Source: Pseudomarimonas arenosa
GTDB lineage: Bacteria; Pseudomonadota; Gammaproteobacteria; Xanthomonadales; Xanthomonadaceae
Assembly: GCF_014841215.1 (NCBI RefSeq)
Contig: NZ_JACYTR010000025.1
Span: 1-62,695 of the forward strand
Direction: 5' to 3'
DNA length: 62,695 nt
A model generated the notes under the pieces. That model had not been told where the DNA came from, did no database searches, and was given only the letters and a program-made list of their open reading frames with translations. The translations under genes and the position numbers were made by a program. This document shows, in pieces, positions 37,706 through 50,021 of the stretch. Numbering within the stretch: position 1 is the first letter of the stretch; the number at the start of each line of letters is the position of its first letter.

Positions 37706-39349
37706 ATGAAAACTCAAGACAGTCGGGAAGAGGCCGCCAGCAGCGCATCCGCCTTGGCGCCCAGCGGTGACGCCGACCCCGGGCAGACCACCCAGGCCCC
37801 GCGACTGGCCAGATCCGCAGGCGCATTCGGCTTCATGACCCTGTTGTCGCGCATCGCCGGCTTTGCCCGAGATGTGCTGCAGGCGCATCTCTTTGGTGCC
37901 GGCGTGGCCACCGATGCGTTCACCATTGCCTACCGCATTCCCAACTATCTGCGGCGCATTTTCGCCGAAGGTTCGTTCGCCATGGCCTTTGTGCCGGTGT
38001 TCAACGAGCTCAAGCAAAACGGTGACGAGCGAGCGTTGAAGGATTTTCTTGACCACGTCGCCGGCGCGCTTTGTGCCGCTGTCCTGGTAATCACCGCGCT
38101 TGGCATGCTGGCAGCGCCTCTGATCGTCTCGGTGGTTGCACCGGGCAGCCTGCAGCAGCCGGAGAAATTTGCCCTGACCTCCGAGATGTTGCGGATTGTT
38201 TTTCCCTACCTGTTCTTTATTTCGCTGACCGCCCTGGCGGGTGCCGTATTGAACAGCATGCAGCGCTTTGCTCTGCCGGCCTTTACGCCGGTTCTGCACA
38301 ACCTGTCGGTGATCGCCGCGATGTTGTTGCTCGCCGGTCTGCTTGATGTGCCAGCCAAGGCCCTGGCCTGGGGCGTGTTCGTCGCTGGAATTGCCCAGTT
38401 TCTGCTGCTCTGGCCTAGCCTGGCACGGCACGGGATGCTGCCACGGCTGCGTTTGAACCTTGGTCATGACGGAGTGCGACGGGTGGGCAAATTGATGTTG
38501 CCGACGCTGTTCTCATCGTCGGTGGCGCAGATCAATCTGATCATCGGCACCGCGTTTGCGTCTTTGCTGGTGGCCGGCAGTCAGACCTGGCTTTGGTACT
38601 CTGATCGCTTGGTGGAATTCCCGCTCGGCCTATTTGGCGTGGCCATCGGCACGGTGATTCTGCCGCACCTGTCGCGACGCTCCGCGGCCGCCGATACGGC
38701 CGGGTTCTCGCGCGGCGTCGACTGGGGGCTGCGAATGATCTTGCTGGTTGGCTTGCCTGCTGCCGCCGGGCTGGCCCTGTTGGCCGAGCCCTTGGCAGTG
38801 GTGATTTTTCAGCGTGGCGCGTTTACTGCCGAAGACTCCTTGATGACCGCCCTGGCACTCACCGCCATGAGCATCGGGGTGCCCGGCTTCATGTTGAGCA
38901 AGGTGCTGGCGCCGGCCTTCTTTTCGCGTCAGGACACCAAGACCCCGATGCGAGCCGCGCTATGGACGGTGGCGATCAATGTCAGCCTGACCGTCGCTAT
39001 CGTCACGCCGCTATGGTTGAACGGTGTGCCCGGCGCGCACGCCGGTATCGCCTTGGCCACCGCGCTGGCGGGTTTGGCCAATGCCGCCTTGCTGTGGCGC
39101 GCCTTGCGTCGTAGCGGCGGATTCGAATTGCAGGCCGGCTGGCGGCGATTCCTGTGGCAGCTGCTGTTGGGGCTTTGTTGCATGGCGGTTGCCGTGCTCG
39201 TCTTGCGACAGCAGGTGGGAGATTTTGCGCGCTATGCCGAGTGGCAGCGCTGGGGCTTGTTGCTGGCGGCGGTGGCCACGGGGGCGCTGACCTATGGCCT
39301 GGGCTTGCTGCTTGCCGGACTGCGGCCGCGCCAGTTGCGCCACCATTGA
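37706..39349 (+). CDS. murJ: Lipid II flippase MurJ
   Basis: A 547-residue polytopic protein of the MviN/MOP family with about 14 hydrophobic segments. The conserved GFMTLLSRIAGFARDVLQAHLFGAG near residues 42-67 contains the essential arginine, with FRLPNYLRRIFAEGSFAMAF-like sequence (AYRIPNYLRRIFAEGS) following. It moves lipid II across the inner membrane. Odd: residues 1-38 are a hydrophilic Ser/Ala/Gly/Pro-rich extension that E. coli MurJ lacks; the later start M44 is possible but would delete the start of the first helix. Next to ribF, the typical murJ-ribF-ileS-lspA order. Confidence 0.95.
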   Translation: MKTQDSREEAASSASALAPSGDADPGQTTQAPRLARSAGAFGFMTLLSRIAGFARDVLQAHLFGAGVATDAFTIAYRIPNYLRRIFAEGSFAMAFVPVFNELKQNGDERALKDFLDHVAGALCAAVLVITALGMLAAPLIVSVVAPGSLQQPEKFALTSEMLRIVFPYLFFISLTALAGAVLNSMQRFALPAFTPVLHNLSVIAAMLLLAGLLDVPAKALAWGVFVAGIAQFLLLWPSLARHGMLPRLRLNLGHDGVRRVGKLMLPTLFSSSVAQINLIIGTAFASLLVAGSQTWLWYSDRLVEFPLGLFGVAIGTVILPHLSRRSAAADTAGFSRGVDWGLRMILLVGLPAAAGLALLAEPLAVVIFQRGAFTAEDSLMTALALTAMSIGVPGFMLSKVLAPAFFSRQDTKTPMRAALWTVAINVSLTVAIVTPLWLNGVPGAHAGIALATALAGLANAALLWRALRRSGGFELQAGWRRFLWQLLLGLCCMAVAVLVLRQQVGDFARYAEWQRWGLLLAAVATGALTYGLGLLLAGLRPRQLRHH

Positions 39350-39394
39350 GGGCTGCAGACTGCGCATGCTGCACTGCAAGGTATACTCGCGGCG

Positions 39395-40345
39395 ATGAGC
39401 AGGCTGTTTAGGGACGTCGGTGGCGGGCCGTTGAGTTCGCATCGCAGCGTGGTCTGTATCGGCGCCTTTGATGGCCTCCACCGGGGGCACCAGGCGTTGG
39501 TGCAGAGCGCGCTCGATCGCGCGCGCCTGTTGCAGGCCCAGTCCGTCGTGCTCAGCTTCGAGCCGTTGCCGCGCGAGTTCTTCCTCGGCGACAAGGCACC
39601 GCCGCGAATTGCAGGTTTCCGCTCGCGCGTGCAGATGCTCAGTCAGCTCGGGATCGACTGGATCGGGCTGCTGCGTTTCAATCAGCGGCTCGCCAGCATG
39701 AGTGCCGAGCAATTCGTCGAACGGGTGCTGGTATCGCGGTTGCGGGCCGCCGAAGTCTGGGTCGGCGAGGACTTCCGTTTTGGCAAAGGCCGGGCGGGGA
39801 ATCCACAGTTGTTGGCCGAGTTGGGACAGCAGCACGGATTCGATTGCCGCATTTTCGATCGCTTCGAACTGGCAGGAGAACGCGTCTCAAGCTCGCGGGT
39901 ACGACAGGCCTTGGCCGATGGCGACCTGGAACACGCCAATCATTTGCTCGGACATCCCTACCGCCTCAGCGGTCGGGTAGTGCGCGGCCAACGGCTTGGG
40001 CGCAAACTTGGGTTTCCCACCGCCAATATCCGACTGGCTGGCCGACGCTCGGCCCTGGACGGCATCGTCGCTGCCTGGGTGCAGGGTGTCGGTGAGGCGC
40101 CCTGGCCGGCGGTCTGCAGCATCGGCACTCGCCCCACAGTGGGCGGAGTCGAGCCCTTGCTCGAAGTGCATCTGTTCGACTTTGACGGTGATCTCTACGG
40201 TCAACGACTGACCGTCGATTTCGTCGCCAAGCTGCGCGATGAAGAGAAGTTTCCCGACTTGCCCAGCCTGGTCGCCCAAATGGAACGCGATGCCGTCCAG
40301 GCGCGCGAGATACTTAACTCCTTGAGCCTGTCCATCGATGTTTGA
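39395..40345 (+). CDS. ribF: Bifunctional riboflavin kinase/FMN adenylyltransferase
   Basis: A 316-residue enzyme. The adenylyltransferase domain (about residues 20-180) has GAFDGLHRGHQALV with the HxGH-like motif; the kinase domain (about 185-310) has LGRKLGFPTANIRL and PTVGGVEPLLEVHLFDFDGDLYGQ. It makes FMN and FAD. It starts 45 bases after murJ. Its 3' end, including the stop codon, is folded into the first hairpin of the following array. Confidence 0.96.
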   Translation: MSRLFRDVGGGPLSSHRSVVCIGAFDGLHRGHQALVQSALDRARLLQAQSVVLSFEPLPREFFLGDKAPPRIAGFRSRVQMLSQLGIDWIGLLRFNQRLASMSAEQFVERVLVSRLRAAEVWVGEDFRFGKGRAGNPQLLAELGQQHGFDCRIFDRFELAGERVSSSRVRQALADGDLEHANHLLGHPYRLSGRVVRGQRLGRKLGFPTANIRLAGRRSALDGIVAAWVQGVGEAPWPAVCSIGTRPTVGGVEPLLEVHLFDFDGDLYGQRLTVDFVAKLRDEEKFPDLPSLVAQMERDAVQAREILNSLSLSIDV

Positions 40346-40481
40346 ATGGACGGGCTCAAGGATGCAGCCCATGGACGGGCTGCTTGCGCGCAGCGACGTA
40401 GTCGCTGTGAAGCGCCCGCGAGTCCGGGCCTGTAACGGATTCGCGGGACTTGAAGTTGAGCACGATGTTCAAGCTTCAAGT
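40321..40481. repeat. Array of five tandem hairpins between ribF and ileS
   Basis: Hairpin 1: arms 40321-40335 and 40346-40360 (15 bp with one G-U), with the ribF stop codon in the loop. Hairpin 2: GCAGCCC 40364-40370 with 40377-40383. Hairpin 3: CAGCGAC 40391-40397 with 40401-40407. Hairpin 4: CCCGCGAGTCCG 40415-40426 with 40436-40447 (one G-U). Hairpin 5: ACTTGAAG 40448-40455 with 40474-40481. No T-tracts. Same architecture as 4039-4150 but a different sequence. Confidence 0.85.
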
Positions 40482-40519
40482 TCCCGAACCAATCACAAAG
40501 ACGTTGAACGGAGACTGGC

Positions 40520-43393
40520 GTGAGTCAGGATTACAAGAAGAGCATCCATCTGCCCGCCACCGACTTCCCCATGCGCGGTGATCTGCCCAAGCGCGAGCCG
40601 GACATGCTGGCTCGCTGGCAATCGCAGGGGCTGTACCAACGCATTCGTCAGCAGCGCGAGGGCAAGCCAAAGTACGTGCTGCATGATGGCCCGCCGTATG
40701 CCAATGGGCCGATTCATCTTGGTCATGCGGTCAACAAGATCCTGAAAGACGTCGCAGTGAAGTCGCGCCTGATGGATGGATTCGATGCGCCCTACATTCC
40801 GGGCTGGGACTGCCATGGTCTGCCGATCGAACATGCGGTTGAGAAGAAGCACGGCAAAGTGGGCAGCAAGCTCGATGCGCCGGCTTTTCGCGCCAAGTGC
40901 CGCGAGTACGCCGCCGAACAGATCGACATCCAGAGGGCCGATTTCATTCGCCTGGGTGTGCTTGGCGACTGGGAGAATCCCTACCGTACGATGGATTTCC
41001 GCTTCGAAGCCGACATCGTACGCTCGCTGGCCAAGATCGTCGCCAATGGCCATCTGAGCCGTGGATTCAAACCGGTGCATTGGTGTTTCGACTGCGGCTC
41101 GGCCCTGGCCGAAGCCGAGATCGAATATGCCGAAAAGACTTCGCCGGCCATCGACGTCGCCTATCCGGCGCGAGACGCCGATGCCGTGGCTCGCGCCTTT
41201 GGCCTTGCCGATGCCGGCGCAGCGGCGATCGCAGTGCCGATCTGGACCACCACGCCCTGGACCTTGCCGGCCAGCCTCGCGGTCACCCTGGGGCCAGAGC
41301 TCGACTACGTGCTGGTCGAGGGGCCTGCGCTAAGCGGGCAGCGCTGTCACCTGGTGTTGGCCGAGGCCTTGGCGGCCGCGGCGCTCGCACGCTACGGCGT
41401 CGAGCAGGTCAAGGTGCTAGGTAAGACGAAAGGCGCAGCGCTGGAAAACCTGCTGCTCAGTCATCCGTTCTACGACCGTGAGGTGCCACTGATCATCGGC
41501 GATCACGTTTCGGCCGAAGATGGCACTGGCGCGGTGCACACCGCACCCGGCCACGGCCAGGAAGACTTTGCAGTGGGCCTGAAGTACGGCCTGACCGAAC
41601 GCTACAGCGCGCCCGAGTTGAATCCCGTTGGCGGCAACGGTGTGTATCTGCCAGGCACTCCGCTGTTTGAAGGCCAGTTCATCTGGAAGGCCAATGACAG
41701 CATCATCGGCCTGCTGCGGGAACGAACCGTGTTGTTGTGCGAGAAGAAGCTGCAGCACAGCTATCCGCACTGCTGGCGGCACAAGACGCCGGTTGCGTTC
41801 CGTGCCACGCCGCAGTGGTTCATCTCGATGGATCAGGCCTGTCTGCGCGAACAGGCCATGGCAGCAATCAGCGAGATCGGCAAGCAAAAGGGCTGGTTCC
41901 CCGAATGGGGCGAGGCGCGTATCCGTTCGATGATCGAAGGCCGGCCGGACTGGTGCATCAGCCGTCAGCGCACCTGGGGTGTGCCGATTGCCCTGTTCGT
42001 GCACAAAGTCAGCGGCGAACCGCATCCGCGCTCAGTTGAATTGATGGAACAGGTGGCTCTACGCATGGAGCAGGGCGGCATCGATGCCTGGTACGCACTC
42101 GATCCGGCCGAGCTGCTGGGCGCCGAAGCAGCGGACTACGAAAAAGTCAGCGATATTCTCGATGTCTGGTTCGATTCCGGAGTAACTCACGAGGCGGTGC
42201 TGGCTGCGCGGGGGCTGGGCAAGCCGGCCGACCTGTACCTGGAAGGCTCCGATCAACACCGCGGCTGGTTCCAGAGCTCGCTGCTGACCGCCATCGCCAT
42301 GGATCGTGCGGCGCCGTACAAGCAGGTCCTCACCCATGGTTTCACCGTCGACGAGCACGGCCGCAAGATGTCGAAGTCGCTCGGCAATGTGGTGGCGCCG
42401 CAGGAAGTGATGAAGACCCTGGGTGCCGATATTCTGCGTCTGTGGATCGCTTCGACCGACTATCGCAACGAGATGTCCTTGTCGCAGGAGATTTTGAAGC
42501 GCACTGCCGATCTTTATCGCCGCGTTCGCAATACCTGTCGCTTCCTGCTCGGCAATCTGCACGGTTTTGACCCGGGCCAGCATGCGGTTCCCGCGGAAAA
42601 GATGGTGTTGCTCGATCGTTGGGCCGTGCATCGTGCTCAGGGATTGCAGCAGGAGATCACCGCCGCCTACCAGCGCTACGACTTTGCCAGCGTGGTGCAG
42701 AAGCTGGGCAACTTCTGCAGCGTCGATCTCGGCTCTCTCTACCTCGACGTTACCAAAGATCGTCTTTACACCATGGCGGAGAACTCGCTCGGCCGGCGCT
42801 CGGCGCAGACTGCGATGTTCCATATCGCCGAAGCCCTGGTCCGTTGGATGGCGCCGATTCTGAGCTTCACTGCTGACGAGGTTTGGCATCATTTGCCGGG
42901 CCAGCGCGAACAGCACGTGCTGTTCGCCACCTGGTATGAGGGGATGGCAGCGCTGCCAGCGGATGCCGCCCTGAGTGCTGAACAGTTCGATCAACTGCTG
43001 GATCTGCGCGAGGCGGTGTCGGCGGTGCTGGAACCAATGCGAGCGGGTGGTGCAATTGGCGCCTCCCTGGAAGCCGAGGTTGATCTGTATCTGCCAGACC
43101 AGTGGCTGCAGAGCCTGCAGCCGGTGCAGGACGAACTGCGCTTCCTGTTCATTACCTCCTACCTGCGCCTGCACCCGCTGAGTGACAAGCCAGCGGATGC
43201 CAGCAAGGCTGAGGGTCTGGAGGCTTGGATCGTGGCCAAGGCCAGCGATCACGGCAAATGCATCCGCTGCTGGCACTACCGGGATGACGTGGGCCAGCAC
43301 CGCAGTGAGCAGCCGGAGCATGATCATCCGGAGGCCTGCGGTCGCTGCGTCAGCAATGTGGCGGGCGAGGGTGAGGTGCGGCTGTGGTTCTAA
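40520..43393 (+). CDS. ileS: Isoleucyl-tRNA synthetase
   Basis: A 957-residue class I synthetase. Signatures: [20 protein letters not shown] (HIGH motif), the editing domain, [12 protein letters not shown] (KMSKS) and a C-terminal zinc knuckle with [11 protein letters not shown] and [12 protein letters not shown]. Full length for bacterial IleS. Followed by lspA with a 10-base overlap. The hairpin array ends 38 bases before the start. Confidence 0.98.
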   Translation: MSQDYKKSIHLPATDFPMRGDLPKREPDMLARWQSQGLYQRIRQQREGKPKYVLHDGPPYANGPIHLGHAVNKILKDVAVKSRLMDGFDAPYIPGWDCHGLPIEHAVEKKHGKVGSKLDAPAFRAKCREYAAEQIDIQRADFIRLGVLGDWENPYRTMDFRFEADIVRSLAKIVANGHLSRGFKPVHWCFDCGSALAEAEIEYAEKTSPAIDVAYPARDADAVARAFGLADAGAAAIAVPIWTTTPWTLPASLAVTLGPELDYVLVEGPALSGQRCHLVLAEALAAAALARYGVEQVKVLGKTKGAALENLLLSHPFYDREVPLIIGDHVSAEDGTGAVHTAPGHGQEDFAVGLKYGLTERYSAPELNPVGGNGVYLPGTPLFEGQFIWKANDSIIGLLRERTVLLCEKKLQHSYPHCWRHKTPVAFRATPQWFISMDQACLREQAMAAISEIGKQKGWFPEWGEARIRSMIEGRPDWCISRQRTWGVPIALFVHKVSGEPHPRSVELMEQVALRMEQGGIDAWYALDPAELLGAEAADYEKVSDILDVWFDSGVTHEAVLAARGLGKPADLYLEGSDQHRGWFQSSLLTAIAMDRAAPYKQVLTHGFTVDEHGRKMSKSLGNVVAPQEVMKTLGADILRLWIASTDYRNEMSLSQEILKRTADLYRRVRNTCRFLLGNLHGFDPGQHAVPAEKMVLLDRWAVHRAQGLQQEITAAYQRYDFASVVQKLGNFCSVDLGSLYLDVTKDRLYTMAENSLGRRSAQTAMFHIAEALVRWMAPILSFTADEVWHHLPGQREQHVLFATWYEGMAALPADAALSAEQFDQLLDLREAVSAVLEPMRAGGAIGASLEAEVDLYLPDQWLQSLQPVQDELRFLFITSYLRLHPLSDKPADASKAEGLEAWIVAKASDHGKCIRCWHYRDDVGQHRSEQPEHDHPEACGRCVSNVAGEGEVRLWF

Positions 43394-43884
43394 AGCGCAC
43401 GGCGCCGAACGCGCTGCCTTGGCTGGGCCTGTCGCTGCTGATCATTCTGCTCGACTACCTCAGCAAGCAATGGGCTCTCGATACGCTGACCATGCATAGC
43501 CCGGTGCCGGTGATCGAGGGCTTCTGGCAATGGACCCTGACCTTCAACTACGGTGCCGCCTTCAGCTTCCTGAGCGAGCATGGCGGCTGGCAGCGCTGGT
43601 TGTTCAGTGGTCTGGCCATCGTGCTCAGTGCCTTGATGACCTATATGCTAAGTCGGACCGGTCGCGGTGACTGGAAGCAGGCCCTGCCGCTGGCGTTGAT
43701 CATTGGCGGCGCGATCGGCAATCTGATCGATCGTATTCGCTACGGTTATGTGGTCGATTTCGTCGACTGGTACTGGCGGGATTATCATTGGCCTGCATTC
43801 AACGTCGCCGACTCCGCTATCGTGGCCGGGGCCATTGGACTGGCCGTGTTTGGCTTCGTCGGCGGTGAGCAGGAGAAGAAATGA
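43384..43884 (+). CDS. lspA: Lipoprotein signal peptidase
   Basis: A 166-residue inner-membrane aspartyl protease with four transmembrane helices that removes the signal peptide of prolipoproteins. The catalytic aspartates are in [18 protein letters not shown] and [12 protein letters not shown] at 43384 overlaps the ileS end, with GAGGTG upstream. Its stop overlaps the ispH ATG. Confidence 0.96.
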   Translation: MVLKRTAPNALPWLGLSLLIILLDYLSKQWALDTLTMHSPVPVIEGFWQWTLTFNYGAAFSFLSEHGGWQRWLFSGLAIVLSALMTYMLSRTGRGDWKQALPLALIIGGAIGNLIDRIRYGYVVDFVDWYWRDYHWPAFNVADSAIVAGAIGLAVFGFVGGEQEKK

Positions 43885-44840
43885 TGCAAATCGTCTTGGC
43901 CAATCCGCGCGGGTTCTGCGCCGGAGTCGATCGGGCGATCGAGATTGTCAATCGCGCGCTGGAGAACTTCGGCGCACCGATCTACGTGCGGCACGAAGTG
44001 GTACACAACAAGTTCGTGGTCGAAGATCTGCGCTCTCGCGGGGCGATCTTCGTCGAAGAACTGGTCGATGTGCCGGATGACTCGATCGTTATCTTCAGCG
44101 CGCACGGCGTTTCCCAGGCCGTGCGCAAGGAAGCCGAGCAACGCGGCTTGAAAGTGTTCGATGCCACCTGTCCGCTGGTGACCAAGGTGCATATGGAAGT
44201 GGCGCGGCATTGCCGGGCCGGACGCGACGTGGTGCTGATCGGCCACGCCGGTCACCCCGAGGTTGAAGGCACCATGGGGCAGTGGCAGCGCGAGGCCGGT
44301 CGTGGCCAGATCTATCTGGTCGAGTCGGCAGCGGACGTCGCCACACTGGAAGTGTCGCAACCGGAAAACTTCGCCTACACCACTCAGACCACGCTGTCAG
44401 TCGATGATACGGCCGCGGTGATCGCCGCCCTGCGCGAACGTTTCCCGAAGATCGACGGCCCACGCAAGGATGATATCTGCTATGCCACGCAGAACCGCCA
44501 GGATGCAGTGCGGGCCATGGCCGATCGCTGTGAAGTGGTGCTGGTGGTGGGCTCGGTAACCTCGTCCAACTCGAATCGTCTGCGCGAACTGGCCGAAAAG
44601 CAGGGCGCCCGGGCATTCCTGATCGACGGTGCTGACGACATCCAACCCGAATGGCTGAGCGACTGTTCACGCATCGGCGTCACCGCCGGCGCCTCGGCGC
44701 CGGAAGTGCTGGTGAAGGGCGTCATCGCCCGTCTGCAGTCATTGGGTGCCGGCGCGGTAGAAGAATTGTCCGGGGTTACCGAGAGCATGGTCTTTGCCCT
44801 CCCCAAGGAATTGCGCGTGGCGGTACAAGTGTCTTGCTAA
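43881..44840 (+). CDS. ispH: 4-hydroxy-3-methylbut-2-enyl diphosphate reductase
   Basis: A 319-residue iron-sulfur reductase, last enzyme of the MEP isoprenoid pathway. The three cluster cysteines are in [25 protein letters not shown] and [24 protein letters not shown] and [13 protein letters not shown] bind the diphosphate. ATGATG at 43881/43884 gives two starts; the first overlaps lspA. The initiator tRNA follows. Confidence 0.97.
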   Translation: MMQIVLANPRGFCAGVDRAIEIVNRALENFGAPIYVRHEVVHNKFVVEDLRSRGAIFVEELVDVPDDSIVIFSAHGVSQAVRKEAEQRGLKVFDATCPLVTKVHMEVARHCRAGRDVVLIGHAGHPEVEGTMGQWQREAGRGQIYLVESAADVATLEVSQPENFAYTTQTTLSVDDTAAVIAALRERFPKIDGPRKDDICYATQNRQDAVRAMADRCEVVLVVGSVTSSNSNRLRELAEKQGARAFLIDGADDIQPEWLSDCSRIGVTAGASAPEVLVKGVIARLQSLGAGAVEELSGVTESMVFALPKELRVAVQVSC

Positions 44841-44876
44841 AGATCTGATTCCTGCGTATACTTCGTGGCTCACTGC

Positions 44877-44953
44877 TGCGGGGTGGAGCAGTCTGGCAGC
44901 TCGTCGGGCTCATAACCCGAAGGTCGCAGGTTCAAATCCTGCCCCCGCTACCA
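44877..44953 (+). tRNA. Initiator tRNA-fMet (CAT)
   Basis: A 77-base tRNA with anticodon CAT in loop CTCATAA closed by the three G-C pairs GGG/CCC typical of initiators. Acceptor position 1 is T and position 72 is T, a non-pairing combination; initiators need an unpaired 1-72, most often C-A in E. coli. CCA is encoded. It ends the ispH neighbourhood. Confidence 0.93.
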
Positions 44954-45285
44954 CATCAGCAGTGAAACGATACGGCTAACTCGGCAACGGGTTGGCCGTT
45001 TTCGTTTCTGACGATGATGCAATCGCCGGTCAGTTCGCGCAGTGCTTTGTGGCCAGTCGGGTTTCGCGCGAGCACATCTGGCACGCATCGATTCGCCTCT
45101 CAGGGCGATACGATGGGCGTTGTAGGGCAGGGCGAGGACGGGCATACCCGAGACAGCACGCTTGGGCCATTCGAACCCACCTGGCTGGCGCGGTGCAACG
45201 GACTGCCGATGTGAACCATCGTGACCTTGGCGGCAAACCGGACTAGCATCGGTGACCAGGGGTCAGACACAGTGAGGTGGCGACG
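44954..45285. other. Gene-free region after tRNA-fMet
   Basis: 332 bases with no reading frame that resembles a protein and no strong repeat or terminator. It should hold the promoter of the nitrilase-family gene; I cannot place it. Confidence 0.5.
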
Positions 45286-46155
45286 ATGTCTCGCGTGGTC
45301 AAATGCGGCTTGATTCAAACCTCGATGGCGTGCCCGGTGGACCAGCCCTTGGCCACCATTCGGCAGGCCAATATCGACAAAACAGTGGGTTTCATCGAGC
45401 AGGCTGGCAAGGCCGGCGTGCAGATCCTGTGCATGCAGGAGATATTTACCGCGCCGTATTTTTGCGCCGAGCAGAATCCGCGCTGGTACGACAGTGTCGA
45501 AGCGATTCCTGACGGCCCAACCGTTCGCTTGATGCAGGACATCGCCAAACGGCTGCAGATGGTGCTGGTGGTGCCGATCTACGAAGAGGATCAGCCCGGT
45601 GTGTTCTACAACAGCGCAGCGGTGATCGATGCCGACGGTCGCTATCTGGGCAAGTATCGCAAGCATCACATCCCGCATTGCCTGCCGGGGTTCTGGGAAA
45701 AGTTCTACTTTCGACCTGGCAATCTGGGCTATCCGGTGTTCGACACCGCCTATGCCAGGATCGGGGTGTACATCTGCTATGACCGCCACTTTCCGGAGGG
45801 CGCACGCGCCCTGGGGCTGGGCGGCGCCGAGATCGTGTTCAATCCTTCGGCGACAGTGGCAGGATTGTCGGAATACCTGTGGAAACTGGAGCAGCCGGCG
45901 CACGCGGTGGCTAACGCCTATTTCGTCGGCGCGATAAATCGAGTGGGCACCGAAGCGCCGTGGAATATCGGCGAGTTCTACGGCCAAAGCTATTTTTGTG
46001 ATCCGCGCGGACAGTTCTTGGCGCAGGGTTCGCGTGACCATGACGAGCTAGTCGTCGCCGAGCTGGATCTGGATCAGATTCGGGAAGTGCGCAAGGTCTG
46101 GCAGTTCTATCGAGACCGACGCCCCGATAGTTATGGCAGTTTGGTGGAACCGTAG
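45286..46155 (+). CDS. Nitrilase-superfamily hydrolase, likely beta-ureidopropionase
   Basis: A 289-residue carbon-nitrogen hydrolase. The catalytic triad is visible: glutamate in CMQEIFTAPYFC, lysine in KYRKHHIPH, cysteine in GVYICYDRHFPEGAR. The YFxPGN, PFN and WEKFYFRPGNLG context resembles N-carbamoyl-beta-alanine amidohydrolases. That product fits the pyrimidine cluster it faces. ATG at 45286 is taken over GTG at 45277 because GAGGTG lies at the right distance. It is convergent with the rest of the pathway genes, so it is separately expressed. A second, unrelated candidate for the same step is at 52728. Confidence 0.85.
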   Translation: MSRVVKCGLIQTSMACPVDQPLATIRQANIDKTVGFIEQAGKAGVQILCMQEIFTAPYFCAEQNPRWYDSVEAIPDGPTVRLMQDIAKRLQMVLVVPIYEEDQPGVFYNSAAVIDADGRYLGKYRKHHIPHCLPGFWEKFYFRPGNLGYPVFDTAYARIGVYICYDRHFPEGARALGLGGAEIVFNPSATVAGLSEYLWKLEQPAHAVANAYFVGAINRVGTEAPWNIGEFYGQSYFCDPRGQFLAQGSRDHDELVVAELDLDQIREVRKVWQFYRDRRPDSYGSLVEP

Positions 46156-46214
46156 GTAAAGGCGGCCTGCTGAGCGGCGCTGGCGGCCAGGAGCGGACGG
46201 TGGCGCCTTGTTGT

Positions 46215-46338
46215 CCTTCTCCCTTTGGGGGAAGGTGCCCGAAGGGCCGGTGAGGGTACGAATACGCCGTGGGTGTGGTTGCAAACGACCGTTGAGGACA
46301 CCCGGCCCTCACCCCCGGCCACTCCCTCGGGGAGAAGG
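46215..46338. repeat. CT-rich imperfect palindrome
   Basis: CCTTCTCC at 46215 and GGAGAAGG at about 46331 form the outer arms, with GGCCGGTGAGGG and CCCTCACCCCCGGCC-like inner arms around 46246 and 46306. It is a diverged member of the family seen at 49782 and 54079. Confidence 0.7.
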
Positions 46339-46360
46339 GGCGCTTCGGGTCGCCGCCACG

Positions 46361-46468
46361 CTGGCTGAGCTTGTCGAAGCCAGCCGACCCAGCATTGCAA
46401 CCTCAATGCTCGCGTGGGTGCCTTCAGGGCTCGCTTCGGTGAGGCACCCTTCGACAAGCTCAGGGTGC
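46361..46468. repeat. Array of four tandem hairpins
   Basis: CTGGCT/AGCCAG 46361-46383 around an 11-base loop; AGCATTG/CAATGCT 46391-46410; GGGTGCCT/AGGCACCC 46416-46449; and GCACCCT/AGGGTGC 46444-46468 around loop TCGACAAGCTC. The first loop is the complement of the last. The third and fourth overlap and could be alternatives. Confidence 0.75.
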
Positions 46469-46609
46469 GTCAAGGCGATTTCATCGCTACCGCGCCCGGA
46501 CTCTCGTCCGGCCTTCGGGCTGTCTCTCAGTGCGAACAGGGCAACTCGAAATGTGTTGCCTTTGATGGACTGGAAGTTGAGGCAGTACAGCCAGATTGTT
46601 TTGCATTGC

Positions 46610-48082
<1,473 letters not shown>

Positions 48083-48158
48083 TTAGCGCAAAGCCGATTA
48101 GGGTGCAAGAAGCGAGTCCAGGCTTGGCTTGGGCGAACATTTCAGCCTGGGAATGCCC

Positions 48159-49622
<1,464 letters not shown>

Positions 49623-50021
49623 CGGTGCCTCCGGTGGAGCGGTTGAAGGATGCTTGGGTGCGGGATGATTGTGAATTCCACTTTTCAAATGTTGCGAAGG
49701 GCGATCTACAGGTTTCTATGTTTTCCGCATCTCCATGAGCCGGCATCGTAACTTGTTGATTCGCGGAGCTCGCGCTTTGCTCCCCTCTCCCCTGGAGGGC
49801 GGGGTGAGGGGGCGAGGTGCCGGAAATTCCCCCTCACCCCAACCCCTCTCCCTCCAGGGGAGAGGGGCTTCGTAGCGCGCTTTCCCCGCAGGGAAAGGCG
49901 CTTGTAGCGACAGTTACTTGATCGGAACGATCAAGATCTATCGCCCGCAGAGATTAACAAGTGACTTGCTCACGAGGCATGCAATCTCCGCCTTGATGCC
50001 CGGGATGCGAAGCTGCGTTCA
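49623..50021. other. Intergenic region with CT-rich palindrome
   Basis: About 400 bases between the transporter and preA. A large palindrome lies at 49782-49867; the rest shows no gene or clear promoter. Confidence 0.5.
49782..49867. repeat. Large CT-rich palindrome
   Basis: Outer arms: 17 bases, CCCCTCTCCCCTGGAGG at 49782-49798 and its perfect complement at 49851-49867. Inner arms: GGGGTGAGGGGG at 49801-49812 with its complement at 49829-49840. It forms one 86-base double hairpin between preA and the transporter gene. Confidence 0.9.

Larger units (their letters stand above)
46156..46609. other. Repeat-filled convergent intergenic region
   Basis: 454 bases between the nitrilase gene and the dihydropyrimidinase gene. 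It holds the CT-rich palindrome 46215-46338, the hairpin array 46361-46468 and about 140 bases without identifiable features. Confidence 0.5.

Noticed and set aside
40321-40519. FMN riboswitch or T-box upstream of ileS
   Set aside because: No conserved riboswitch core or T-box sequence; only simple stems are present.
45100-46041. 313-residue minus-strand frame opposite the nitrilase gene
   Set aside because: The plus strand carries the full catalytic triad; this is antisense.
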